DNA of 64,000 nt from Halichoerus grypus (lineage: Eukaryota > Chordata > Mammalia > Carnivora > Phocidae), in NCBI RefSeq assembly GCF_964656455.1, contig NC_135715.1, positions 162,966,437 to 163,030,436 of the forward strand. The letters run 5' to 3'. A program made the position numbers and the translations under genes. The notes under the pieces were generated by a model that did no database searches, had not been told where the DNA came from, and saw nothing but the letters and a program-made list of their open reading frames with translations. Below, one piece after another: positions 44,144-54,669 of the stretch; the first letter of the stretch is position 1, and every line of letters begins with the position of its first letter.

Positions 44144-44674
44144 TATTGTGGGTTAACCGTTTTTGTACTTGAACACTTTAAAAATGTGCCATTGTCTTCT
44201 GGCCTCCATTGTTTCTCTTGAAAAGTCAGAAATCATTCTTATCATGGTTCTATTGTACATAACATGTCATTTCTTTTGGAGTGCTTTCAAGATTGTGTCA
44301 CCATCATTGGTTTTTCAGAAGTTTGACTATAATGTACATTTGTCTGTTTTTCCATTTTATCCTGCTTTGGGTTTATTGAACTGCTTTGGGTCTGTCAACT
44401 GATACCTTTCACCAAATTTGGGAAGTTTTAGGCCATTAATTCTTCATGTATTTTTTCTTTCCCATGCTCTCTATCCTTTCTTTTTGGAACTCTAATTATA
44501 CATATGGTAATTTTTTGATATTTTTCCACAGGTCTTTAAGGTTCTTTTTATCTTTCTTTAATATTTTTCTGTGTTCTTTAGACTGAATTTTTTTTATCTA
44601 CATTCAAGTTTACCAGCTCTTTTCTTTTGTCTCCAATCGTAAGTCCATCCTGTAATTAAAAAATTTCAGTCATT

Positions 44675-44860
44675 TGGGATGCCTGAGTGGCTCAGTCAGT
44701 TAAGGGTCTGCCTTTGGCTCAGGTCATGATCCCAGGGTCCTGGGATCAATCCCTGCCTCGGGCTCCCTGCTCAGTGGGAAGCCTGCTTCTCCCTCTCCCT
44801 CTGCTGCTGCTTCTCTTTCTCTCTCTCTCTCTGTCAAATAGATAAATAAAATCTTTATAA
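44675..44860 (+). mobile_element. CAN-SINE, plus strand
   Basis: GGGATGCCTGAGTGGCTCAG head, CTCTCTCTCTCTCTGTCAAA end and AGATAAATAAAATCTTTAT tail. Target-site duplication AAAATTTCAGTCATT (44660-44674) against AAAATTTCAGTTATT (44861-44875). Confidence 0.97.
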
Positions 44861-45094
44861 AAAATTTCAGTTATTGTATTTTCTAGCTCTAAATTTTCCT
44901 TTTGGCTCTTTTAAATAGTTTCAATTTCTCTGCTAGGATTCCCATCTGTTCATGCCATTTGCATACATCCTCCTTTAAGTCTTTGAATATATTTATGATG
45001 TCTATATCAAAGTCTTTGCCTATTTAATTACAACATTTGGATCATTTTAAGTTTGGTTTCTAATAACTGCTTTTTTTCTTGGTATGCTTCTCTG

Positions 45095-45845
45095 TGATAT
45101 AATAAAAACTATTTGGTCTTTGTCCTGGTTCCTGACACAGGGCTCCTAAACCCTTGAAATCTCCTGAGTGATGAGAGTGTCTGGTATGCTAATGAGATGA
45201 CTCTTAGCTGAAGGCCTCCTAGAGAGCTTCAGGGTACAGACTGGTCACCAGAAAGACAAGCCATGATTAGAGGGTTGGGACTTTCAGCCCCACCCTCTGA
45301 CCTCTGGGGAGGAGAGAAGGGGAGAGGGCTGGAGATTGAGTTCAATCACCAATGGCCAATGATTTAATCAGTCATGCCTATATAATGAAACCTCCATAAA
45401 AACCTCTAAACCATAGGGTTTGGAGAGCTCTCAGGTTAGTGAATACATGAAAGTGCAAGGTGGGTGGCATGCCCCTCTCTCCCTACCTCCCACCTCTAAT
45501 TTCTTGTCTTATGCAACTCTTCCATTTGGCTGTTTCTGAGTGGTACAGAAATAAACTGGTGATAGTAAGTAAAGTGCTTTCCTGAGTTCTAGGAGTCATT
45601 CTGGGAAATTATCAAATTGGTTTATAGTTGGTCAGTCAGAAGTGTGTGTGTGGTCCCCCTGGGACATAAGACTGGCATCTGAAGTTGGAGCAAGTCGGTG
45701 AAACTAAGCCCTTTAACTTGTGGAGTCTGCACTAACTCCAGATGGTTAGTGTCTGAGAATGGGAGGATTGGTGTTGGAAAAGACACCGTGTATTTGGTGT
45801 TGGGGGAAAAAAACTCCCATCTGATGTCAGAAGTGGGTGTCAGAA
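45095..45845 (+). mobile_element. Solo LTR of an ancient endogenous retrovirus-like element
   Basis: GTCCTGGTTCCTGACACAGG and CTAATGAGATGACTCTTAGC near the left, a TATAATG at 45380-45386 with CCTCCATAAAAACC just after, a polyadenylation signal AATAAA at 45549-45554, and a TGACTGGCATCTGAAGTTGG-like right portion (45670 on) match a known mammalian ERV LTR layout. No internal gag, pol or env sequence is present; the flanking L1 text resumes on both sides. The family is not assigned. Confidence 0.6.
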
Positions 45846-46431
45846 CCTGAGAGCCACATTTTTCTGCTTGTTCACATGTTTAGTGACTCACATATTTAGT
45901 GAAACTGGACATTATAAATGATATGTTGTAGAGACCCTGGATTTTATTTTGCTCCTCTGAAAAGTGAAATTTGTTCTATAATTCAGTTAGCTTGGCTCCA
46001 AATTCTAGCTCCTCTGTATAGAACAGGAGCTGAAATCTCTGTTCAATATTTTAGCCTTCTAGATGCTGGCTGTTCTTTACAGACTCCCCTAGGATTTCCC
46101 CTAAACATGAGTGCTTTAGTCTACAGCCTAGTACCTGGTTAGATTTTTTGTGTGTAGATTTGGAGTCTCAGCCTGTCTGGGGCTCCCTCCTTTCCATGAT
46201 TTCCCTCTATTTGGTTATTCTGGCACCCACAAACCTGTAAGGCTGTGGCTTTCTGTCCCTTGAGCCTCTTGTAGATTAGGCAGTACTTTTAGATAAAACA
46301 CCACTTGCAAATCTCATTTTTCACAGTTCATCTTTCAAGGGTAGATGCCTCTGTAGTTTCTGCTTACTTTTGGTCAATCTCCTAAGCCTTCAATAGTTGT
46401 GTATGTGTGTGTGTTTAAATATGGTTTTCCA

Positions 46432-46624
46432 GGGGCACCTGGGTGGCTCGGTCGTTGGGCGTCTGCCTTTGGCTTGGGTCATGATCCCAGGGTCCTGGGA
46501 TTGAGCCCCTCATCGGGCTCCCTGCTCAGCGGGGAGCCTGCCTCTCCCTCTCCCACTCCCCCTGCTTGTGTTCCCTCTCTCGCTGTCTCTCTGTCAAAAA
46601 ATAAAAAAATAAAAATAAATAAAT
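46432..46624 (+). mobile_element. Young CAN-SINE, plus strand
   Basis: GGGCACCTGGGTGGCTCGGT head, CGTCTGCCTTTGGCTTGGGT boxes, CCCCCTGCTTGTGTTCCCTC body and an A/T-rich tail. Perfect 15-bp target-site duplication AAATATGGTTTTCCA at 46417-46431 and 46625-46639. Confidence 0.98.
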
Positions 46625-46699
46625 AAATATGGTTTTCCATATTTTGTAACTGTTTTCTGTGAGTTAGTTTGACCAATGTACTCCACCATTATTCAGTTC

Positions 46700-48030
46700 A
46701 CTTGCTTATAATTTGAAAATGAGGTATGTCCTTGATAGGAAAGAAGCAGTACCATATATATATTATGAATGCTTATTATACATTCTATGGTTTCCATTTA
46801 AGATCTGGGATTAGCTAGTAAAATCCATTTTCTTTTCTCAGTCTTTTAGTGGCTTGTGATAATGAAAGCATCCAACACCTGACTGTGTGACATAATGCAA
46901 ACTGGAAAAGAAATATAACACAGTGTTATAGCCAGTGTAGCACAAATAAGGAGTAAAATATGATTCTCCTAAAAAAAATTACAAGGGATTATAATTGGCT
47001 CAGTTTTCTGGGGAACAAGAAAAACCAAAAGGGAAAATGTCAGAGGGGAAAGAGGACTGGCTTCTGCAAGAGTGCCTTTCTGCCATGCCCTGCATGCTTG
47101 GGCAGCTTTAATGAACCACCTCATCTTGGAGGGAAGTTGGCTCCTGTTTTGTTTTATGTCCAGTCCTTGACCTCAGGGAAATGACCTAGAAGTACTGGCA
47201 ATGAGATTTCGAATGATGTTGATTACAGTAAATTTCAGCCCAGTGAAAGATCTGGTAACTTCTCAAAGTTCCCCATGATGGGGTTTGACCTGTAATATTT
47301 TTACAGATAGCCATCATTGAGCATCAAGGGAATATGTGACTTGCACAGCAGGACTAGTTTTCTCTGATTATTCGAATCCTTGACAGTCAAAATTACTTTC
47401 ATTTTCTAATTCTCAAATGTCCCTAGCAAAGCCAACCTCCCCTCCCACTCCCATCCCCCCCCCCCGCCCCCGCCGCCGAGTGTTCCCTGGGCCCTCCATT
47501 CGTTTACCAGCTCCTGAGCTGTGAAAAAACTGTTCTAATGTGGTGTCTTACCCAGATAACCTAAAAATGTCACTCTACTTTCCATATGTGCGAGTATGAG
47601 CGTTAATAACAATGGTAACAGCTACACCATCCTTACTGGCCTCCCTTTTCATCAATTCACACAGCATTTGTGATTTTACTAAAGGGACTTAGCCAAATCA
47701 GATATCCTAAACTGGCCAATGTAAATAGTGACAAATTAATGGATTGACCACATAGGTAAAGTCCGAGATCCGCAAGTTGCTAACTTCAGTTCCCATCTTG
47801 GATACTTGCCACACGAAAATTTGGCCTCTCTGACTAAACTTTCTTGACCATCACTGAAACTCTACCCCACTTCTCAAAACCTTGCTTTTGTTATTTACTC
47901 CCTTCCATCTAAAGGGATTAATTTCTTTCACATTATTCCTCACACTGCCTCTTTACTTAAGTAGAAGTTACTTAGTTACTTAAATATTCCACTCTAACTT
48001 TAAGCAAACATGTTATAACAAATTTCAAAT
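46700..48030. other. Unique DNA with a C/G-rich tract at 47437-47480
   Basis: Single-copy-looking. The C-run of 11 followed by CGCCCCCGCCGCCG is local low complexity, not a CpG island, since the flanks are AT-rich. No gene is seen. Confidence 0.4.
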
Positions 48031-48330
48031 GAAACCAAACATATATTTACTGTATAAAATATGTAATAGCCAAAAAAGGGAAAAAATTATTATTTCTATG
48101 ACTCAGAGACAACCACAGATAATTTTTGGAAGTATTTCATATATATCCTAAGTCATTCATATATGCGTATATGTATTTATATATATGTGTGTATATATAA
48201 TAGTGATATATATATGTATTCATTATAAGAAATTATATATATAACTGTGTATCTTTTAACCTACTTTAAAAAATAGTATTTAATACTATCATCACACTCA
48301 GTTAAATAATCATCTATATCATGATATTTA
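48030..48330 (-). mobile_element. AT-rich degraded LINE fragment with AT tracts
   Basis: GACTCAGAGACAACCACAGA and ATTTTTGGAAGTATTTCATA resemble antisense old L1 3' wording; 48150-48245 is an imperfect (AT)n/(GT)n tract. Confidence 0.45.
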
Positions 48331-48342
48331 TTGTGTTCTCAG

Positions 48343-48600
48343 AGAGGGAGAATCTGTGATTTAGAGCATGGCCTCTGGAGCCAGACTGCCTACGTTCAAG
48401 TCCTAGTTCCACTACCTATTAGTTGCATGGCCAGGGTAAATTTTATAACCTCTGTTTAACTCAATTTCCTCCTTATAAAATGGAAATAATAAAAGTACCT
48501 TTCTCATAAGGTTTCTATGTAGATCAAATCAATTAGTGTTTGCATAGCACCTAGAATTTTGTCTGATACATAGTAAAGTACGGTAGAGGCATCCATTTGC
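48343..48600 (+). mobile_element. MIR SINE, plus strand, near full length
   Basis: Full sense order: TTAGAGCATGGCCTCTGGAG, CCAGACTGCCTACGTTCAAG (tRNA A/B-box part), ATTAGTTGCATGGCC core, AACTCAATTTCCTCCTTATA, GCATAGCACCTAG and ACATAGTAAAGTACGG tail. One of the best-preserved MIRs here. Confidence 0.93.
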
Positions 48601-48617
48601 ATCATCATCATCATCAT
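48599..48617. repeat. (CAT)n microsatellite
   Basis: Six CAT units at the end of the MIR. On the minus strand it reads as methionine codons, an artefact. Confidence 0.9.
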
Positions 48618-48629
48618 TTCATTTGCAGA

Positions 48630-49019
48630 TGTTGGTCTGCTTGGGCTGCCAAACAGAATACCACAGACTGGGTGCTTTAAGCAACAGAAATTTATTTTCT
48701 CACACTTGTGAAGGTGGAAATCCAAGATCAAGGTGCCAGCAGAGTTGGTTTCTGGTGAGGACCCTTTCCTTGGCTAGCAGACAGCTACCTTCTTGTTGTG
48801 TCCTCACATGGTCTTTCATATGGCCTTTTCTCTGGTGTGTATACTCCTGGTATTTTTTCTTGTTCTTAGAAGGAATCCAGTCTTATTGGATTGGGGCCCT
48901 ACCTTATGACCTCATTTAACCTTAATGACCTCCTTAAAAGTCCTATCTTTAAATACAGTCACACTGGGGATTAGGGTTTTAACCAATGAGTTTTAGCGTG
49001 ACACAACTCTGTCTATAAT
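48630..49019 (+). mobile_element. MaLR-type solo LTR (MLT1/MST-like)
   Basis: Starts TGTTGGTCTGCTTGGGCTGC, then GACTGGGTGCTTTAAGCAAC, AGATCAAGGTGCCAGCAGAG, GGGGCCCTACCTTATGACCT, and ends AATGAGTTTTAGCGTGACAC, CTCTGTCTATAATA. No internal genes. It sits between the MIR and an L1 fragment. Confidence 0.75.
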
Positions 49020-49295
49020 AGGATGTATGCTAATTTAGTTATTATTAGACATTGAGGTTGATTTCTGATTCTTACCACAAAGATGTTGCTGCCTTAGTGA
49101 ATACTATCCACTACTATTTCCTTAAATTCTTATATATATTGAAATATCAAAGAGTGTGTAGAACATTAAAGCTTTTGAGAAATAGTGCCAAATTGCTTTC
49201 CAGAAGGGTTTTACAAATTTACATGTCCACTAGCCATATAAAACTTATTTTATTTTCAATTCATTGCAAGAAATATCATCCTTTTAGATATCATT
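49020..49295 (-). mobile_element. L1 fragment, minus strand
   Basis: ATTAGACATTGAGGTTGATT, then GCCAAATTGCTTTCCAGAAG, antisense L1 3' phrases. Confidence 0.6.
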
Positions 49296-49715
49296 AAAGC
49301 CTGGTGACTTCCCACCATCCCTGCACCTTCACGTCTCCACTTCCCAACATCCACACAAAGTTGTTCCCTTTTCATGTATTTGGGAAAAGTACATTTTGGC
49401 CTACTCAATGTCAATGAGATTTACATCAATAAGCATTCTATCTACGGGTATAAACCTCAGCAACAGACATGAAAAATGCAGTTACAGAAAACCCCGGGAC
49501 CATGGCAGGCCAAAACAGAAGAGGAATTTGGAATTTAGACATCAAAAAATTAAAACAGACATGTAAACAACTAAGTTAACCCAATACTTCACACCTGTAG
49601 GAAAAAATATCTCAAAAGGAACATAAAATTAAGCAATTTGATTATTGAAAGAGAAAGTGAAAACTGAAAACTCAAATTTCACAAGTCAAGTAACATTTTA
49701 ATGGTAAAATAATTT
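49296..49715. other. Unique DNA, nothing recognised
   Basis: AT-rich, single-copy-looking; no repeat phrases or gene signals. Confidence 0.4.
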
Positions 49716-49719
49716 AAAA

Positions 49720-50660
49720 CACAACTTAAAAACCTACTGTGAACATGTTCAAACATGAACAGAGAAGTAGAAAGAATACTACAATGAACATTTTTATATA
49801 TGCACAGCATAGGTTCAAAATAGTTATCATTTTGCTAACATATTTGCTTTATCTATATGGATATGTATATAATTTCTTTCCTCAATAATTTGGAGATTGA
49901 TACTTCATTACTAGATACTACTGGATGCATCTCCCAAAATAAGGACTCTCTCCTAAATGCATTATTGAAACATTATCACACTTGAACACAATTAGCAATA
50001 GTCCCCGATATGATCTAGCACCTAGTTCCTATTTGAATTTCTCTAATTTTTCCCCAAATACTTTTTTTTAAGACTTTATTTATTCATTTGAGAGAGAGAA
50101 AGAGAGAGAGCAAGCAAGCACCAATGCGGGGAGAGGCAGAGGGAGAGGGAGAAGCGGACTCCCCTCTGAGCAGGTAGCCAAACACGGGGCTTGATCCCAG
50201 GACCCCGAGATCATGACCTGAGCCAAAGGTGGAGGCTTAATCATCTGAGCCACTCAGGCACCCCCCCCAAAAAAATACTTTTTAGAACTCTTTTCTTTAA
50301 ACCAAGATCTAATCAAGTACCAGGCATTGCTTTTGACTGTTATCACTGAAGTTTTTTGCAATTTTAACCTAATGGGTTCACCATCCAGTGGTGATATGAT
50401 TGAACTTATTTCATTGGGGGATGCAAAGTGGAATTTTTGTTTTCATTTTAGAGTTGCTCCTGCATTTATTAGCTCAAAATTCTGTGTAAAGAACTTTCTG
50501 GCCTTAAAGCATTGTCTAAAATGTCCGAACACATGCTCTATTCTTTGTCTTTTGTTAACCATCTTCATATCAAGAACTTGATGGAAGAGTTACTTCCAAT
50601 GATGGTAAACGGTGTTATTTTCCTCTATTTTTTCGTATCATCATACATTTTAATGTTAAT
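49720..50660 (-). mobile_element. Old L1-type fragment interrupted by a SINE
   Basis: TGTTCAAACATGAACAGAGA, TTATCATTTTGCTAACATAT, TGTTATCACTGAAGTTTTTT, and ATTTATTAGCTCAAAATTCT recall antisense/3' L1M sequence on both sides of the SINE at 50066-50270. Confidence 0.5.
50066..50270 (-). mobile_element. CAN-SINE, minus strand
   Basis: TTTAAGACTTTATTTATTCA tail complement, GAGAGAGCAAGCAAGCACC body, and GAGCCACTCAGGCACCCC head complement with a C-run. Target-site duplication is blurred by the runs (CCCCAAATACTTTTT left; CCCCAAAAAAATACTTTTT right). Confidence 0.93.
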
Positions 50661-50664
50661 TTCA

Positions 50665-50925
50665 GTTTATCTTCTTTTTTATTCTCAAATTGTCACAGAT
50701 ATTGCCAGTGGGAGCTCTTTCAAGCTGTCTTCTATGTCTTTTTGACATAACCTCATTTCTCTTTCACTCTTTCCTTTCCTCCTCAACCTATAAAATGCTC
50801 TAGGTTCACCTGTTTAACATCAGTTTGGATTTTATTCATTTTCCCTTCAAAACTTCTTCATCTTTATATTTTCCGAGAAATGTGAAATAAAGAAGCAAAT
50901 AAATGATTGTAACCTGGTATCTTCA
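50665..50925. other. Unique AT-rich DNA
   Basis: No gene or repeat recognised. Confidence 0.35.
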
Positions 50926-50929
50926 TCTT

Positions 50930-51420
50930 AGTTTGGGTTTTACCAAAAGCAAACTCAGACAATGACTTCAGTACAGGTAAATTATTTGGGAGTTGATCTC
51001 AGGAAGCCAAAGTGAAGAGATGGGGAAATTGAGACATGAAAGGGGAAAGAGCAAAGCACATGTGTGTTGGTGACCTAGTTATCATTGCGGGCAACAAGCT
51101 CAACCCTCTAGGACCTTTTATAAAGAATCTTGTAGAACAGAACATTCATTTCCTCAGAACAGTCCACTGAGGAAATGGGGAGCTGAGATATGTATCAGTT
51201 CCATTTTTCCCTTGGTCCAGGGTTGCCCTGGGAGCATTAATTGTTGAGCTGGAGAAAATTCAGAGATGGAGAAGTAGAACTCAGGTGCTCAAAGTAGGAA
51301 GTTATCAGTGTGCTAAGGTTACAGATGAACCAAGGAGATGGGGCAAGGCATTGAGAGCATCTACTATATGGGAAAGTGAAGTTGGTGTCTCCTTGACAAT
51401 ATATATATACGTTCTATTCC
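50930..51420 (+). mobile_element. Possible LTR-type repeat relic
   Basis: The start, TTTGGGTTTTACCAAAAGCA then CTTCAGTACAGGTAAATTAT and GGAGTTGATCTCAGGAAGC, resembles a mammalian LTR start. The right edge is unclear. Confidence 0.4.
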
Positions 51421-52384
51421 TTTCCTTTGTTTCTTGACCCATGGTCTCTACTACTTTGAATGCCAACTATATCTGGATCCAGAAGTGTTCAAGTGGACAG
51501 TTTTCCCTGCTTCTTCTGCTTTCTAAAATCTGTCCCTGGTGTTCTATGCCAAGTGAAAGGCTATATTTAGCTTCTATTGCTCCCTGAGCTTCACATCCAC
51601 ATTTCCAAATGTCTACTAGGTACATCTAGTTGGATGTTCCATAGACTCCTCAAATCCATCATGTCCCAAGCTGGTTAGCATCTTCCTCCTAAACCTGCTC
51701 CCTCTCCAGCGGTAGTGTGAATGACACTACCATCTTCCTGGCTGCCAAAGCCAGAAGTCAGGCATTGCCCTTGATGCTTTACTCTCACCACAAGCCATCA
51801 ATTGTCTTTTGTGTTTTAAGTGCTTTTCAAACCCATCTATGTCTCTTCATTACCACTGCCTGTATTTTATTTCTGGACACCATCTTCTCTTACCTTGATT
51901 AGTGTGGCAGTCTCCAAACTAACTCTCCAATGTTGCTATTTCTAATCCCCTCTCCACACTGAAGCCCGGTGATCTCTCTAAAAGGCAGCAAGAGCAACTG
52001 ATCCTAACACTATTTTGTAGAATCCTTTGTTGATTTGTTTGCCTTAAGTATAAAGCTGTCTTTCAAGTGGTTGAAATGCTCTTCTTGATCTAGCTGGTGT
52101 TTTCACTTCTCTGCCTTCTAGTCTGTGACCATCACCTGCTCCAAGTTCCCACCCAACCACATGCCCATACACAGACCTTGGACACACTCCTCTGTTTCTG
52201 GGGCTTCTCTCAGGTCCTGCAATGCACCGTTCTGACTCTCCTCCCCCTGCCCCAGTCCCAACCTTACTCTCTCAGCTTGGAACACACATCCTATATTTGT
52301 CCATCTGGCTGACTTTTACTCCACCTTTAGGTTTCAGAAGACATATCTTTGAGGCCTCAGCTATAGGCTCTCCCAGGATTGCAC

Positions 52385-52514
52385 ACTTGTAACCACACCT
52401 CGCCTCAGTTTCCGCATCTATAAATTGAATATAATAATAGTGTCCACCTTGCCTGATGGTTGTGAGGATTAAAAGAGCTAATATATGCAAAGCACTCAAT
52501 AAATATTTGCTATG
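52385..52514 (+). mobile_element. MIR SINE 3' half, plus strand
   Basis: GCCTCAGTTTCCGCATCTAT, GATGGTTGTGAGGATTAAAA and AGCTAATATATGCAAAGCAC with CAATAAATATTTGCTATG at the end. The adjacent SINE duplicated its last 17 bases. Confidence 0.85.
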
Positions 52515-52700
52515 GGGCGCCTGGGTGGCTCAGTCATTAAGCGTCTGCCTTTGGCTCAGGTCATGATCCCAGGGTCCTGGGATTGAGCCCCGCATCGGGC
52601 TCCCTGCTCCATGGGGAGCCTGCTTCTCCCTCTGCTTGTGTTCCCTCTCTCACTGTGTCTCTCTCTGTCAAATAAATAAATAAAATCTTTAAAAAAATTA
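52515..52700 (+). mobile_element. Young CAN-SINE, plus strand
   Basis: GGGCGCCTGGGTGGCTCAGT head, GCGTCTGCCTTTGGCTCAGG boxes, short CT body and AAATAAATAAATAAAATC tail. Target-site duplication AATAAATATTTGCTATG (52498-52514) against AATAAATACTTGCTATG (52701-52717), one mismatch in 17. Confidence 0.97.
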
Positions 52701-52712
52701 AATAAATACTTG

Positions 52713-52732
52713 CTATGATGATGATGATGATG
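52713..52732. repeat. (GAT)n microsatellite
   Basis: Six GAT/ATG units next to the SINE's downstream duplication; read on the minus strand as a histidine run, an artefact. Confidence 0.88.
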
Positions 52733-52816
52733 TATCATACCAAATTGCATATTTAATTGTCTGTTTTCCCAAATTCACAGAGAGTTCCAGGAAAGCAACA
52801 ATTTTCTGCCTATCTT

Positions 52817-53054
52817 TCTTTCTTTCTTTTCTTTTTTAAGATTGATTGATTGATTGATTTTTGAGAGAAAGAGAGAGAGAGAGATTGCATGAGAGCGGAG
52901 TGAGGGACAGAGGGAGAGGGAAAGAGAATCTACAAGCAGACTCCCTGCTGAGCATGGAGCCCAACACGGGGCTTGATCCCAGGACCCTCAGATCATGATC
53001 TGAGCCCAAACCCAAGAGGTGGACGCTTAACTGACTGAGCCAGCAGGCACCCCA
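52817..53054 (-). mobile_element. CAN-SINE, minus strand
   Basis: A (TTTC)n then (GATT)n tail complement, GAGAGAGATTGCATGAGAGC body, CTTAACTGACTGAGCCAGCA head complement with a deletion (GAGCC-AGCAGGCACCCC). Target-site duplication ATTTTCTGCCTATCTT (52801-52816) against ATTTTTTGACTATCTT (53055-53070). Confidence 0.94.
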
Positions 53055-53179
53055 ATTTTTTGACTATCTTGTTTACAACTATATCTCCTGCATTGTGTTC
53101 ATTGTCACACGGCAGGGACTCCATAATTTGTTGAGTAGTAGCCTCAATAATATTTGTTGTGTAGATAAGTGGATGGAAC

Positions 53180-53995
53180 AGGGAGATGGTAGCCTGAAGC
53201 AAGGTGATTTCCCAAAAGTTTAAGGAGATGGTAGAGAAGTGAATGCATGTGTAAATGACCGTCATGTTGGGAGAGGGAGGCATTTCAGGTGGTACACGTG
53301 CAGGTTTTCAGGGACAGTCTGTAGCAATCCCTTAAGAAGGGGAACTTTAATGATCTTATTTGATCTTCACAACGGTCCTCTGAAGACAATGGCTTTATGA
53401 AAAAGAGTCTGAGTAGCAGAGAGATTACATGACTGGTCTGGAGCTCAAAGTAAGTGACAGAATGAAGCTGTCTGTCCAGGCTCTTGGCTTATCCCTTCCC
53501 TAGCTGCATTCTATAAACTTGGGGGCTGCAGTACGTTAATATATGTTAGCAAAGGATCGGGGGGCACAAAAAAATTGGGGGACCACAGGATTCTATAGCA
53601 GTGACTGTTGTTGTTATGGTCATTTTGCTGCAGGGCTGCTCAAAGACTTTACTGTGTCAGTGTGGACTCTCCAAGAGGAGAACCTGTACAGGCTTACTTG
53701 AACAGAGAGCCCCATCTTCCCAGAGCTCTCCTGGAAAACAGTCATGGCCCCTGCTCGGCCCTCTACCCATGATGCCTACTTCCCTTTTAACTTCAATATT
53801 TGGTTATTTCTGATCCTTGAAGTTTTAAGTTTAGTAACCAGAATTCATTAGTGAACACATAATCCCTGTTTAATCCTCATTTAACAATTGTTTGTTAAAG
53901 ACGTTGTGCCATACCACAAACCATTAAAAAGTTCCTTTTCTTGTGACAATATTACTACTGAGAAAGGCAACAAAAATGATGACAATGACAACATA
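53180..53995. other. Unique DNA, no gene recognised
   Basis: Single-copy-looking sequence. The 70-codon frame at 53601-53813 has no domain resemblance. Confidence 0.4.
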
Positions 53996-53999
53996 GCTT

Positions 54000-54400
54000 T
54001 ATAGTACCACACTTTGCTCTTTCCAAAGTGCATTTATAGCTTGCATCTCAAACGCTGCCCGATGGGATAGATGCAGTAGGTGTTATTGGCCCCATATAAC
54101 GAGGCTAACAAGATATAATCCTAAGGAGTGAGGTGAATGGCTCAGTCCCATGACTAGCCATCCATTGGGGTGTTTATTTTCAGCTCTTCCTCAACTTTCC
54201 AATACGGTAGACTTCATTTTTTCACATTCACATCTGAAACGATGGAAAATCTATCACAATACTTGATAGAATGATGGAAGTGGAATGGACCTTGGTGATT
54301 TTTTTAAAGCCAATCTCCCATTTTATGGTTGAAGAGACTGAGGTACAAGGAGGCTCGGTGATATGCCTAAGGAGCCCCCACTGCTTCGAGCTTGCAGCTC
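54000..54400 (-). mobile_element. MIR/L2-type fragments, minus strand
   Basis: TTTCCAAAGTGCATTTATAG and ATAACGAGGCTAACAAGATA (54020-54120) are MIR-like; CCAATCTCCCATTTTATGGT with AGACTGAGGTACAAGGAGGC (54310-54355) is a second related relic. Confidence 0.5.
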
Positions 54401-54470
54401 AGCGATAAGGAATGCTGTTATCCGCTATCCACCATCCCCTATCCACTATCCAAATCATCTCTGATTTTTT

Positions 54471-54666
54471 TTTTTTTAAAGATTTTATTTATTTATTTGA
54501 CAGAGAGAGACACAGTGAGAGAGGGAACACAAGCAGGGGGAGTGGGAGAGGGAGAAGCAGGCTTCCTGCAGAGCAGGGAGCCCGATGCGGGGCTCGATCC
54601 CAGGACCCTGGGATCATGACCTGAGCCGAAGGCAGACGCTTAACGACTGAGCCACCCAGGCGCCCC
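54471..54666 (-). mobile_element. Young CAN-SINE, minus strand
   Basis: Closely matches the copy at 4751: AAAGATTTTATTTATTTATT, ACACAAGCAGGGGGAGTGGG, GGCAGACGCTTAACGACTGA, then GCCACCCAGGCGCCCC. Target-site duplication TCATCTCTGATTTTT at 54456-54470 and 54667-54681. Its two near-intact frames (75 and 70 codons) are SINE artefacts. Confidence 0.98.
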
Positions 54667-54669
54667 TCA

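Larger units (their letters stand above)
44160..46700 (-). mobile_element. Old L1-type LINE, minus strand, interrupted by LTR and two SINEs
   Basis: Antisense L1 wording on both sides of the later insertions: ATTGTCTTCTGGCCTCCATT and TTTATTGAACTGCTTTGGGT (left), ATTTTCTAGCTCTAAATTTT (middle), and GAAACTGGACATTATAAATG, GTAGAGACCCTGGATTTTAT (right). Interruptions are the SINE at 44675-44860, an LTR at about 45095-45845 and the SINE at 46432-46624. Subfamily (L1ME/HAL1-like) not settled. Confidence 0.65.
51590..53175 (+). mobile_element. L2 LINE, plus strand, long, with later insertions
   Basis: Sense L2 ORF2 tail and 3' UTR: TTGGATGTTCCATAGACTCC, CAAGCTGGTTAGCATCTTCC, CTAATCCCCTCTCCACACTG, ATCACCTGCTCCAAGTTCC, then the 3' end TATCTCCTGCATTGTGTTCA near 53083. 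Interruptions: MIR (52385-52514), SINE (52515-52700), SINE (52817-53054). Frames on both strands are relic readings. Confidence 0.75.

Noticed and set aside
47437..47480. Possible CpG island
   Set aside because: Only about 45 bases of C/G-rich low complexity between AT-rich flanks; too short and no gene start.
52556..52750. Frame beginning with a polyhistidine run
   Set aside because: Comes from the (GAT)n tract and a SINE; no protein meaning.
321..54666. Repeated ~200-bp units resembling a repeat array
   Set aside because: They are dispersed SINEs in both orientations with individual target-site duplications, not a CRISPR or tandem array.
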